Part shown: one piece after another, positions 16,793-23,064 of the stretch
How positions within the stretch are numbered: the stretch's first letter is position 1
Layout of the letters: each line of letters begins with the position of its first letter
Virus record (IMG/VR): IMGVR_UViG_3300042988_000112
Location: 1 to 41,610 of that record
Source: a virus
Strand: one strand, 5' to 3'
DNA length: 41,610 nucleotides
Translations under genes and position numbers: made by a program
Notes under the pieces: generated by a model
What the model saw: only the letters and a program-made list of their open reading frames with translations
Database searches by the model: none
What the model was told of the DNA's origin: nothing

Positions 16793-16803
16793 GTATTTAG
16801 TTA
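16793..16803 (-). promoter_or_regulatory. Late promoter of the tail spike
   Basis: ACTAAATAC on the minus strand (16801-16793), overlapping the stop of the nuclease gene. It lies about 22 bases before ATG 16770, with AGAGGAT in the leader. Confidence 0.6.
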
Positions 16804-17507
16804 GTTAGGTAATAGAGCTCTACACGTTTCATCCACTGTTGGCTCCAGTGGTCAAACTCGTCTCCTGAGACTTCAAATTCCAGGTATTCCGGCGTCGAAA
16901 AGGTGCCGTCTTCTAGCTGTTTTGGCTGTACAGCCATCAAAATTACACCATCACGTATATTGGTACCATATGTTTCATTATGTGCTGCTGCATATGCTGC
17001 TAACTGCAAAAAGTAGTCTTCAATCCACTCACGCTTTTTGACTTTGTTACTTTGCTTAAAGTCCATGATAGCAGGGCGGCCCTTCCACACACCTAAACAG
17101 TCTGTGGTGCCAGCATATAACCCACTATAATACACAGGAACTTCTGTGCCCCAGAATTCGTCTACATGGCAAAGTCCTTTAAGGATAACTTCTGCTGCCA
17201 TAAACCAACTTGGATGTGCAAATGGGTTCTCAGGCAATGGCTTCATATCATCTTGCAGAATATACTGTTCAAGGTATGCATGCATCCTGGTCCCACGATT
17301 TGCAGCTTCTGTGGTAATTTGCTGTGCTCGTTGTTCGCCTACACGCTTCTTCCAGTTGTTGAGAGCTTCGCGGGTTTCTTGTGGCTTTGTTTTATCGAGA
17401 ATAGTTGTAACGCTAGGAACTTTGCTACCATCTGGCAAACAATAATGTCTTTTGCCTTCTAATGTGGTTCTGCTAAGTGGTGAGTAATTGTAACGGGGAA
17501 TGATCAT
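16797..17507 (-). CDS. PD-(D/E)XK nuclease, RecB/Cas4/MGME1-like
   Basis: 236 residues from ATG 17507. The order SVTTILDKTKP, ANRGTRMHAYLEQYI (motif I His), GLYAGTTDCLGVWKGRPAIM and DFKQSNK (Asp, Lys of the catalytic core), then YFLQLAAYAAAHNET with the Gln/Tyr helix is that of RecB-family exonucleases found in many T4-like cyanophages. The likely substrate is single-stranded DNA ends, used in recombination or host DNA breakdown. A TATAAT box ends seven bases before the ATG. It is divergent from the SGNH gene at 17555, with 47 bases between them. Confidence 0.85.
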   Translation of the reverse strand: MIIPRYNYSPLSRTTLEGKRHYCLPDGSKVPSVTTILDKTKPQETREALNNWKKRVGEQRAQQITTEAANRGTRMHAYLEQYILQDDMKPLPENPFAHPSWFMAAEVILKGLCHVDEFWGTEVPVYYSGLYAGTTDCLGVWKGRPAIMDFKQSNKVKKREWIEDYFLQLAAYAAAHNETYGTNIRDGVILMAVQPKQLEDGTFSTPEYLEFEVSGDEFDHWSQQWMKRVELYYLTN

Positions 17508-17510
17508 ATA

Positions 17511-17525
17511 TGTAATTATAAATGT
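17511..17525 (-). promoter_or_regulatory. Leaderless-type promoter of the nuclease
   Basis: TATAAT at 17520-17515 on the minus strand, then TACATAT and ATG 17507. Short arms TGTAA and TTACA bracket the box (17525-17521 and 17515-17511). Confidence 0.45.
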
Positions 17526-17541
17526 TACAAACAGATTAGTC

Positions 17542-17549
17542 AATAAATA
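17542..17549 (+). promoter_or_regulatory. Late promoter of the plus-strand SGNH gene
   Basis: AATAAATA on the plus strand, five bases (TTTTG) before ATG 17555. It gives the inserted plus-strand gene its own late transcription. Confidence 0.55.
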
Positions 17550-17554
17550 TTTTG

Positions 17555-18304
17555 ATGAAAATTCTAATATCCGGATGTAGTTTTAGTCAATGGCCCGATT
17601 TCCCCGGCGGCCCCAATGTATGTTGGCCAAGATACTTTAGTGAGATGAACCCTAACGATGAGATTACCAACCTAGCAGAAGCAGCAGCCGGTAACCAATA
17701 CATTGCAGATAGTGTTATTCGAGAAGTTCTCGATAACCCGGGCAAGTACGATCAAGTTCTAGTAATGTGGAGTGGCGTGAGCCGGCTAGATTACTTAACA
17801 GATATCACCGATCCATCATGGAATGAACTATTTGACAGCTACGGATTCTATCGTAGACTACCAGACAACAAGTTAGGTTACATTTTTAGTGGCGGGCAAA
17901 TGGGCACATGGTTTAAGAACCCTGTTGCACACAAGATGTTCTACGAAATGTACAAAGTGTCTAGCGATTACAGTCTAGCAACCATTAATATTACAGAAAT
18001 GGTCAAGCTCAAAAATTTCTTAGAAGCCAAAGGCATTAAGTACAAGTTCATGAGCTATGTTAACTACTGGAATGATAAAAAGAACGTTAGCCCCAATGGT
18101 GACTTTGGCGTAACAGCCATGCCCGGACTGCATTCATTAATCAGAGAGTTGGAACTAGACAAGTGGATATTCACTGATGCCGAACGTAACGGCCTTTACG
18201 AAATGGCCAAGAGCATGGATGATTTTATGGAAGATGGATTCCACCCAGGACATAATGCACACAAAGCCTGGGCGGAATATGTTACTAAACAGATAAAGAG
18301 TTAA
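17555..18304 (+). CDS. SGNH/GDSL-like hydrolase
   Basis: 249 residues on the plus strand. ATG 17555 is preferred to TTG 17552. Block I appears as ILISGCSFSQW near residues 3-13 (nucleophile Ser), an Asn-containing AAGNQYIADSV near 46-56 may be the oxyanion block, and DGFHPGHNAHKAWAEYV near the end carries the Asp and His. This layout is that of SGNH hydrolases, which often act on acyl groups of glycans or lipids. The substrate is unknown. It is one of only two plus-strand genes and overlaps the glycosyltransferase-like gene tail to tail by 20 bases. A second member of the fold is at 37992. Confidence 0.7.
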   Translation: MKILISGCSFSQWPDFPGGPNVCWPRYFSEMNPNDEITNLAEAAAGNQYIADSVIREVLDNPGKYDQVLVMWSGVSRLDYLTDITDPSWNELFDSYGFYRRLPDNKLGYIFSGGQMGTWFKNPVAHKMFYEMYKVSSDYSLATINITEMVKLKNFLEAKGIKYKFMSYVNYWNDKKNVSPNGDFGVTAMPGLHSLIRELELDKWIFTDAERNGLYEMAKSMDDFMEDGFHPGHNAHKAWAEYVTKQIKS

Positions 18305-19367
18305 TAACTTGCTCGATTTGTTTTGCTGGCCATTGCGTCCAGTCTCGAGTCATTAGTAAATTATAGTTGTGGTCTACAATAGGTTTAATCTTGCGGTAGA
18401 CTACGTCTTGTTCTTGCTCACACAAATACTTAACTTGGTCAAACGCCATTGCATATCGTTTGTTATCATCAATTTCTAAGTCATAGCTTTCATCAATGAT
18501 TCCATCAAATGTTTGGAATCCCAATGCACGTAGATTGTGCAAAAACTTGTACCCAGTAAACGCAATAAACAGTCGACGTGCAATCATTGGCTTGGCTGTT
18601 TTTTCTGTAAAGCAACTTAGGGTATTATCAAAGTCTGTTTCGGCAATGATAGTGTAGGCACTATCATTCATTACCTTGATAGGAATGATCTGACTTAGAT
18701 GTACACGTTGACCGCAATAGTCGGCCCAGTCAGCAGTGCCAATAGTTTGGCCAATTGGTGTAGTTCCTTCTTCCCAAATAAAGTAATCCTTGGCATAGAA
18801 CTCACCTTCTTTCCAATCGCCGCCATATGTCATAATAAACTTATGATTAAGATCGTTTGCGTTAACTGCATTAAACACAAAGTCTCTGTGTGGCTTTGGA
18901 CTACCTAGCAATGCATCAAAGTATTTGGGCTTGGTTGCATATGGGTTAATGTGTAGTACCTTATCCGGCAAGGCCTTGTAAATGTTGGCTGTGGTCTTAA
19001 ACCAATCGCCCCAACAAATAATGTGACTGTTAATATCATCACGATCATTTACTGCACCGGGTAATAACCAGTACACATTGTCGTGGTGACACTTTTCCCA
19101 AATTTGCCAATGGAAGTTATGGAGTTCACTTTCGAAAGTAAACACCAAGTCACTTATATAACTTAAACGGTTGATTTTATCTTCGAACCCAATGTACGCA
19201 GTGTCAAAATCACAGTGCAGTCGATGTGTAGTGAATGCAACCTTTAGCGTAGCTTCTGCTGCTTCAAACTCATCAATGCTGTGAGAAAGTGTGTAAGGGG
19301 TTTTAAAACTTATGTGGGGTAGCCACTCATTATCAATGATTTGGCTGTCGCTGTAAACTAATATCAT
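18285..19367 (-). CDS. Glycosyltransferase-like phage protein
   Basis: 360 residues from ATG 19367 (the frame can extend to TTG 19382). The segment LSCFTEKTAKPMIARRLFIA followed by GFQTFDGIIDESYD is a strong motif I know from phage and giant-virus proteins classed as exostosin-like or predicted glycosyltransferases. The N-terminal half (HNFHWQIWEKCHHDNVYWLL, CWGDWFKTT) may hold the donor-binding fold. If so, it would modify phage or host glycans, near the SGNH hydrolase. The start codon lies in a 14-bp inverted repeat, with a GATAAT box seven bases away, so leaderless transcription and its control are likely to be linked. Confidence 0.6.
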   Translation of the reverse strand: MILVYSDSQIIDNEWLPHISFKTPYTLSHSIDEFEAAEATLKVAFTTHRLHCDFDTAYIGFEDKINRLSYISDLVFTFESELHNFHWQIWEKCHHDNVYWLLPGAVNDRDDINSHIICWGDWFKTTANIYKALPDKVLHINPYATKPKYFDALLGSPKPHRDFVFNAVNANDLNHKFIMTYGGDWKEGEFYAKDYFIWEEGTTPIGQTIGTADWADYCGQRVHLSQIIPIKVMNDSAYTIIAETDFDNTLSCFTEKTAKPMIARRLFIAFTGYKFLHNLRALGFQTFDGIIDESYDLEIDDNKRYAMAFDQVKYLCEQEQDVVYRKIKPIVDHNYNLLMTRDWTQWPAKQIEQVINSLSV

Positions 19368-19399
19368 ACTTGTAATTATCAAAACTACAAGTATGATAT
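19361..19399 (-). promoter_or_regulatory. Perfect 14-bp inverted repeat around promoter and start codon
   Basis: Arms ATATCATACTTGTA (19361-19374) and TACAAGTATGATAT (19386-19399) are exact complements with an 11-base loop. On the minus strand a GATAAT box (19380-19375) ends the loop, then TACAAGT and ATG 19367, so the second arm holds the start codon. It also lies directly after the stop of the gene above (19403) and could act as an RNA-end hairpin. Confidence 0.7.
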
Positions 19400-19402
19400 A
19401 AT

Positions 19403-19846
19403 TTATCGTTTGCCGAGTGCTCTGCTAGCCATACCAGAAACAGTTTTTTCCGGTGCAGTTTGGCCAGCTTTAGTACCACCGTCGCCTTCACTTGAGAATG
19501 GATCATCGTCAAATGGAGTTAGGTAAACGTACTTAACAATTGAAGTGCCGCCAACGCTTGGGTCGTGTACTTCGTCGTCTTTAATGTCTGCAATTAAATT
19601 CTTAACAGCTTCGTTACTCTTGCGAGCGTTTTCCAATGCTTCTGCGTTAAACATTTCGCCACCTGGCAAACGCTTGATTAAGTTCACTAAAGCGTCAACA
19701 CGAACTCGCGGAACTGAGTGTCCGTGAGCTCTATTGCGTAGTTCTTCGAGGGCAGTTAAGAGGACACTGTCGCCGCGTGATTCGGCTTCGTCCTCAAGCA
19801 TTTCCCCGAGGCCACTGCTTTCTGTGACAAATTCGCTAAAACGCAT
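19403..19846 (-). CDS. Conserved phage protein, probably virion-linked
   Basis: 147 residues starting MRFSEFVTESSGLGEMLEDE, a type of start seen in T4-like cyanophage proteins of unknown role. It contains an amphipathic helix and acidic stretches (DIKDDEVHDP, FDDDPFSSEGDGG) and ends in basic residues. ATG 19846 overlaps the stop of the 235-residue gene by one base (TAATG). No enzymatic motif. A structural or scaffold role is a guess from the neighbours. Confidence 0.65.
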   Translation of the reverse strand: MRFSEFVTESSGLGEMLEDEAESRGDSVLLTALEELRNRAHGHSVPRVRVDALVNLIKRLPGGEMFNAEALENARKSNEAVKNLIADIKDDEVHDPSVGGTSIVKYVYLTPFDDDPFSSEGDGGTKAGQTAPEKTVSGMASRALGKR

Positions 19847-20553
19847 TATCTACGCTCTCTACCTAGTTCAGCAGATCCGCCAGCAGCAGCATCAGTGGCA
19901 CCAAAGTCGCCCACGTCTAAGTCGCTTGGCTCACCTAGATCAGCTGGACCGCCCATGTCGCCACCTAAGTCATCCATGCCGCCCATTCCTGGAGCGCCGC
20001 CACCCATGCCCATTGGCTGCTCAACTTGTTCGCCTGCCAAGCCACGTGCAGCATTATCTGCTGTTTCGCGACCTTGTTGTAGTGTACCAGCTAAGTCTTG
20101 CAACAGCGGAGCCACTGCGTTCTTAAAGCTGTCGGCTTGCTCAATGCCCAATTGGTCACGGATTGTGTCTAGCAATGCAGGCAACTGCTCGTTTTGCATT
20201 TTACCAATCTTTTCAAGCATGTCTTGAATAGAATCGACCATGTCTTTTGCAGCTAGGATAGCTTCACTCTTGGCCATTTCGCTTTCAGCAATAAAGCTCT
20301 TTTGATTTTCACGCATCCAGCTATGAATGCTTTCACGCACCATGTACATTTCCATGTACTTTGCGTTACGTTCTGCAACGTGGGCGCCGTGTGTCTTCTT
20401 AATTTTGTTTAGGGCTTCTGTAATAGACGTAGCCATATTATAAGCCTTCTTGAGTGTTAGATTTTCGTAATCTACAGAGAAGCCAAAGCGGCTTTCCATT
20501 ACTCGTTTCATTTGTTTTGTGGTAGGCTTTTGTGCCATATCGTTTAATTTCAT
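19846..20553 (-). CDS. Conserved helical protein with Gly/Met-rich C-terminus
   Basis: 235 residues from ATG 20553, which overlaps the stop of the gene above (ATGA). A TTG at 20568 in frame is possible. Residues 10-160 are almost all helix (QMKRVMESRFGFSVDY, TSITEALNKIKKTHG), and the last 60 residues are Gly, Met, Asp-rich low complexity (GGGAPGMGGMDDLGGDMGGP). Such proteins occur in T4-like marine phages as putative structural proteins. A late-type box GCTAAATA lies 28 bases upstream within the previous gene. No enzymatic motif. Confidence 0.65.
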   Translation of the reverse strand: MKLNDMAQKPTTKQMKRVMESRFGFSVDYENLTLKKAYNMATSITEALNKIKKTHGAHVAERNAKYMEMYMVRESIHSWMRENQKSFIAESEMAKSEAILAAKDMVDSIQDMLEKIGKMQNEQLPALLDTIRDQLGIEQADSFKNAVAPLLQDLAGTLQQGRETADNAARGLAGEQVEQPMGMGGGAPGMGGMDDLGGDMGGPADLGEPSDLDVGDFGATDAAAGGSAELGRERR

Positions 20554-21086
20554 AGTGGTTTTTCCCAAATACCTTTCAAATATTTAGCCGAATTTAAAGT
20601 TTTTTCAAGATCATTTTTAGCATCTTCTAGCATACTTTGGACTTTGGCAATCCTAGCTTCGCTTAGATCAACAGCAAAATAGTCACCACGTTTAATGGCC
20701 TGCTGTCTAGAATGAAAATAATTGGTTTGATCCTGGGTATACTTACTTACCTTCGCATCTTGATCCATGAGTTTTCGGCTCTGAATAATCCTGCCAGTGT
20801 GCTCTAAAATGCACCAGGATACAGCAGATTGCTTGCTGCTAAATGCATTTACAAATTCATTCCACACATTATACACATGCCATGTGTGATTTGCATTCTT
20901 AACGGTAAACTTGCCTACATGGTATCCGTTTTTAAGCGGAATAATAACAGGCTCTTGTTTAAGTAAACGCTCTGCTTCTTGCTTTGCCCATACGCCAATG
21001 TATAAACTAGTGGCTTCTGTTGCTGCAATAACTTCTTTGATCTGCGGAGCGTTAGCGGATTTTCTTTTTGTAAATGATTTTGCCAT
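20550..21086 (-). CDS. Conserved protein of unknown function
   Basis: 178 residues beginning MAKSFTKRKSANAPQIKEVI, basic at the start, then a helix-strand region with GYHVGKFTVKNANHTWHVYN and WCILEHTGRII, and a long C-terminal helix (EARIAKVQSMLEDAKNDLEK). No membrane segment and no catalytic pattern. Its start overlaps the gene above by 35 bases and its stop overlaps the gene below by ATGA. Late structural context suggests a virion role, but this is inference. Confidence 0.65.
   Translation of the reverse strand: MAKSFTKRKSANAPQIKEVIAATEATSLYIGVWAKQEAERLLKQEPVIIPLKNGYHVGKFTVKNANHTWHVYNVWNEFVNAFSSKQSAVSWCILEHTGRIIQSRKLMDQDAKVSKYTQDQTNYFHSRQQAIKRGDYFAVDLSEARIAKVQSMLEDAKNDLEKTLNSAKYLKGIWEKPL
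20581..20588 (-). promoter_or_regulatory. Possible internal late promoter
   Basis: GCTAAATA on the minus strand at 20588-20581, inside the end of the 178-residue gene, 28 bases before ATG 20553. It falls on codons for Ala-Lys-Tyr, so chance is possible. Confidence 0.35.
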
Positions 21087-21261
21087 CTTGATTTTTTCTC
21101 AATAAAACATCTTTATTGACTAATTGATTTGCTATATGTTGCTCACGCAAATCTAGCTGAGATTTTTCAATTATCTCATCCTCGTGGAACTTGCCCAATA
21201 CATCCGATTCCTCGTTTGTGATAGGCACTTGTAAGTGATTGATTAGTTCTACTATTCTCAT
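21052..21261 (-). CDS. Small protein with possible winged-helix fold
   Basis: 69 residues: MRIVELINHLQVPITNEESD, a long helix (DEIIEKSQLDLREQHIANQL) and a beta hairpin with a basic end (DVLLRKNQDGKIIYKKKIR). The final helix-strand-strand order and basic charge look like a small winged-helix domain. It starts with an ATGA overlap with the XhlA-like gene. DNA or RNA binding is possible but unproven. Confidence 0.6.
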   Translation of the reverse strand: MRIVELINHLQVPITNEESDVLGKFHEDEIIEKSQLDLREQHIANQLVNKDVLLRKNQDGKIIYKKKIR

Positions 21262-21512
21262 TTGATGTGTATAACCAATGTGCCAATTACCCCAATCAAC
21301 GCACCAAGTACTGTGGTACCAATGGCAATGAAGGTTTTGCTTGACTCATTTGGCACTGATGCAATGGCCGTTTTTACTTCTGTGATTAGGGATTCAATTT
21401 TCCCCATTCGGTCGTCAAGACTGCAAAGTCTATCATCTAAGTTCTTGTATCGCTCGGCGCACAATTCAACGTGTGCTTCAAGACTTTTCTTTTCAATATC
21501 CGAAGAAGCCAT
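21258..21512 (-). CDS. XhlA-like coiled-coil membrane protein
   Basis: 84 residues from ATG 21512. An ATG at 21521 lies directly against AAGGAG with no spacing, so the second ATG, nine bases on, is preferred. A heptad-rich segment (LEAHVELCAERYKNLDDRLC, MGKIESLITEVK) covers about 8-50, and the last 25 residues are one hydrophobic span (FIAIGTTVLGALIGVIGTLV). This is the layout of XhlA/haemolysin-type lysis accessory proteins and I have seen similar ones in marine phages. A lysis role is inferred; it sits away from SleB. Confidence 0.65.
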   Translation of the reverse strand: MASSDIEKKSLEAHVELCAERYKNLDDRLCSLDDRMGKIESLITEVKTAIASVPNESSKTFIAIGTTVLGALIGVIGTLVIHIK

Positions 21513-21564
21513 TTGCTTCATCTCCTTAATAGTGTATGCCGTAATGTTAATATACTACCGGCGG

Positions 21565-22011
21565 CTAAACGTTATTTAAATCGATCGCTCGATTTTTAAA
21601 GTATACGTTTTTAATAGAACCGTGGGGGTAAAATATAGGTAACATGAAACGGGCTGTTTCTTCTAATCCTTGGATAATAGGTATCTGTTCGAAGTCCTGA
21701 ACTAACGCACCAATTGGATTGTTGTCTTGCAAAAAGACGTCTGGCGTCTCCACTGCAAAAGTCCAAATCCAAATCTTGTGTCGTCCCTGATAATACTCGC
21801 CAAACTCCCATCCGTCGCCTAAAGTGCTTTCAGTGCATACTGGGCCCTTAATTAACACAGGCTGGGTACGTAGACCAATGGTTTGTAATACAGTTTCCCA
21901 ATTACGTTGTTGGTTACGTTGGAATTCTTGATCAGGTCTATAGCGAGTTACACCAGTAGCGGTAATGTCTACTAGTGTGTAACCTGTATAAAATTGCAAG
22001 CCTCTATCCAT
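21565..22011 (-). CDS. Conserved late protein of unknown function
   Basis: 148 residues from ATG 22011: MDRGLQFYTGYTLVDITATG, then QRNQQRNWETVLQTIGLRTQ, a beta-rich middle and a C-terminal FKNRAIDL. Similar proteins occur in T4-like cyanophages without function. A frame start at 22032 is rejected because a late box CATAAATA ends five bases before ATG 22011 and an intrinsic terminator lies just above. It is a single-promoter late gene, probably structural. Confidence 0.7.
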   Translation of the reverse strand: MDRGLQFYTGYTLVDITATGVTRYRPDQEFQRNQQRNWETVLQTIGLRTQPVLIKGPVCTESTLGDGWEFGEYYQGRHKIWIWTFAVETPDVFLQDNNPIGALVQDFEQIPIIQGLEETARFMLPIFYPHGSIKNVYFKNRAIDLNNV

Positions 22012-22016
22012 GTAGA

Positions 22017-22024
22017 TATTTATG
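22017..22024 (-). promoter_or_regulatory. Late promoter next to start codon
   Basis: CATAAATA at 22024-22017 on the minus strand, then TCTAC and ATG 22011. CCAT and ATGG form a four-base inverted repeat around the box. Confidence 0.6.
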
Positions 22025-22030
22025 GCCAAC

Positions 22031-22055
22031 AAAAAAGGCAGTACGAAACTGCCTT
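22031..22055 (-). terminator. Intrinsic terminator after first MALG paralogue
   Basis: Minus strand AAGGCAGT-TTCGT-ACTGCCTT (arms 22055-22048 and 22042-22035), eight-base perfect stem, followed by a T run. The sequence GCCTTTTTTGTTGGC at its end is also present at the end of the second paralogue's terminator. Confidence 0.85.
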
Positions 22056-22073
22056 CAATGTGAGCGTGAACTC

Positions 22074-22517
22074 TTATGCTAACTTCAACCCGCCTGTGCT
22101 AGACACTGTTACGCTAGACACTGTGCTGTTGCCATATACACCTAGTTGTGTAATGTTTGCACGAATGTATGCTTGCAAGTCTGCATCAGTCCAAGCACTG
22201 TGCTCTACCAAGCAGCTTAGTTGACTGCTTGAGCTTTCAACTTGATAAGCTACAACGGTGTTACGTTGCTGGATGACGTTTAAGATTTGTGACACTAAAC
22301 CAACGTTGCCGCTGGTACGGTTAACACCACTCTCTAGAGTTAAGTTGCTTGCAGCATAGCCACCAACACCTGTGATCTTGTATGCAGTGATACGACCGGT
22401 CATGCCAGGGGCAATAATGCCAGTGGCTGTTCTTGCCGAACCGTCTGTGTTACCATCTACGTCTGTTGCAACTACTGCGGTTGCATCGCCGTTTACTTTT
22501 AATGCGCCTAAGGCCAT
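22074..22517 (-). CDS. Small late virion-type protein, MALG paralogue 1
   Basis: 147 residues starting MALGALKVNGDATAVVATDV, a beta-rich protein of small residues with no signal peptide or catalytic motif. It has GGAG, a late promoter CTAAATAC and its own strong terminator, the pattern of a highly expressed late gene. A second gene of the same start lies just upstream (22611). Likely a small capsid decoration or head-surface protein; that is inference from expression signals and composition. Confidence 0.7.
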   Translation of the reverse strand: MALGALKVNGDATAVVATDVDGNTDGSARTATGIIAPGMTGRITAYKITGVGGYAASNLTLESGVNRTSGNVGLVSQILNVIQQRNTVVAYQVESSSSQLSCLVEHSAWTDADLQAYIRANITQLGVYGNSTVSSVTVSSTGGLKLA

Positions 22518-22536
22518 GTTATATCTCCAATATAGT

Positions 22537-22546
22537 GTATTTAGTT
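22537..22546 (-). promoter_or_regulatory. Late promoter of MALG paralogue 1
   Basis: AACTAAATAC on the minus strand at 22546-22537, then CACTATATTGGAGATATAAC and ATG 22517; a standard leader with GGAG. Confidence 0.65.
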
Positions 22547-22568
22547 AGTTGTAGATTTTGCAGCCAAC

Positions 22569-22593
22569 AAAAAAGGCCCCGAAGAGCCTTTTT
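22569..22593 (-). terminator. Intrinsic terminator with UUCG tetraloop
   Basis: Minus strand AAAAGGCTC-TTCG-GGGCCTTTT, a nine-pair stem (one G-U pair) with the very stable cUUCGg loop, then TTGTTGGC. It ends MALG paralogue 2. Confidence 0.85.
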
Positions 22594-22610
22594 ATGTACC
22601 ACTTAACTAA

Positions 22611-22973
22611 TTAAGCGAATTCAGTCTTAACCAAAGTCTTAACTGCAACTGTTGTAGAAACACCAGTAGCTGCTGTTACAACTGTGTCAACGCGGGTTGC
22701 CAAATCGGCAGCGCCGTTGTCAGATGCAGTAGCACCGTCTAGAGCAACAACGAAACCGTCATTGTGACGCTCGCCGATGATAACAATGCTGCCCAAAGTT
22801 TGGATAGCACGGATAGCTTTAGTGAAGTTACCTTCAGTAATAGCTACACCACCGCCTGGTTGTGTATCTGCTGTACCAACGTTGGTACCAGTGATCAACA
22901 AGAATGTTGGTTGGTAACCGTAGAAGCTACCTGCTTGAGTTGTGCCGTTTACACGTAATTGTCCTAATGCCAT
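22611..22973 (-). CDS. Small late virion-type protein, MALG paralogue 2
   Basis: 120 residues starting MALGQLRVNGTTQAGSFYGY. It shares the MALG-L-VNG start with the 147-residue gene next to it and the same small-residue, beta-rich character (FVVALDGATASDNGAADLAT). Late promoter GATAAATA, AGGAG in the leader and its own terminator make it a separate, well expressed unit. The pair looks like an old tandem duplication. A capsid decoration role is a guess. Confidence 0.7.
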   Translation of the reverse strand: MALGQLRVNGTTQAGSFYGYQPTFLLITGTNVGTADTQPGGGVAITEGNFTKAIRAIQTLGSIVIIGERHNDGFVVALDGATASDNGAADLATRVDTVVTAATGVSTTVAVKTLVKTEFA

Positions 22974-23015
22974 TTTATTTCTCCTAATATTAATGGGCTT
23001 ATCGCCTCATGTAAA

Positions 23016-23023
23016 TATTTATC
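23016..23023 (-). promoter_or_regulatory. Late promoter of MALG paralogue 2
   Basis: GATAAATA at 23023-23016 on the minus strand, followed by a roughly 43-base leader with a small GGC/GCC hairpin and AGGAG before ATG 22973. Confidence 0.65.
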
Positions 23024-23033
23024 TTTTTGATAA

Positions 23034-23064
23034 AAAAGGGGCAAATTACTTGTTAAAAAGAGCC
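23034..23064 (-). terminator. Weak terminator after the fused nucleotidyltransferase gene
   Basis: Minus strand GGGC, about 20 bases, GCCCC then a T run (TTTTTTATC) around the stop of the gene ending 23046. The stem is only four pairs, so it is weak. Confidence 0.35.
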
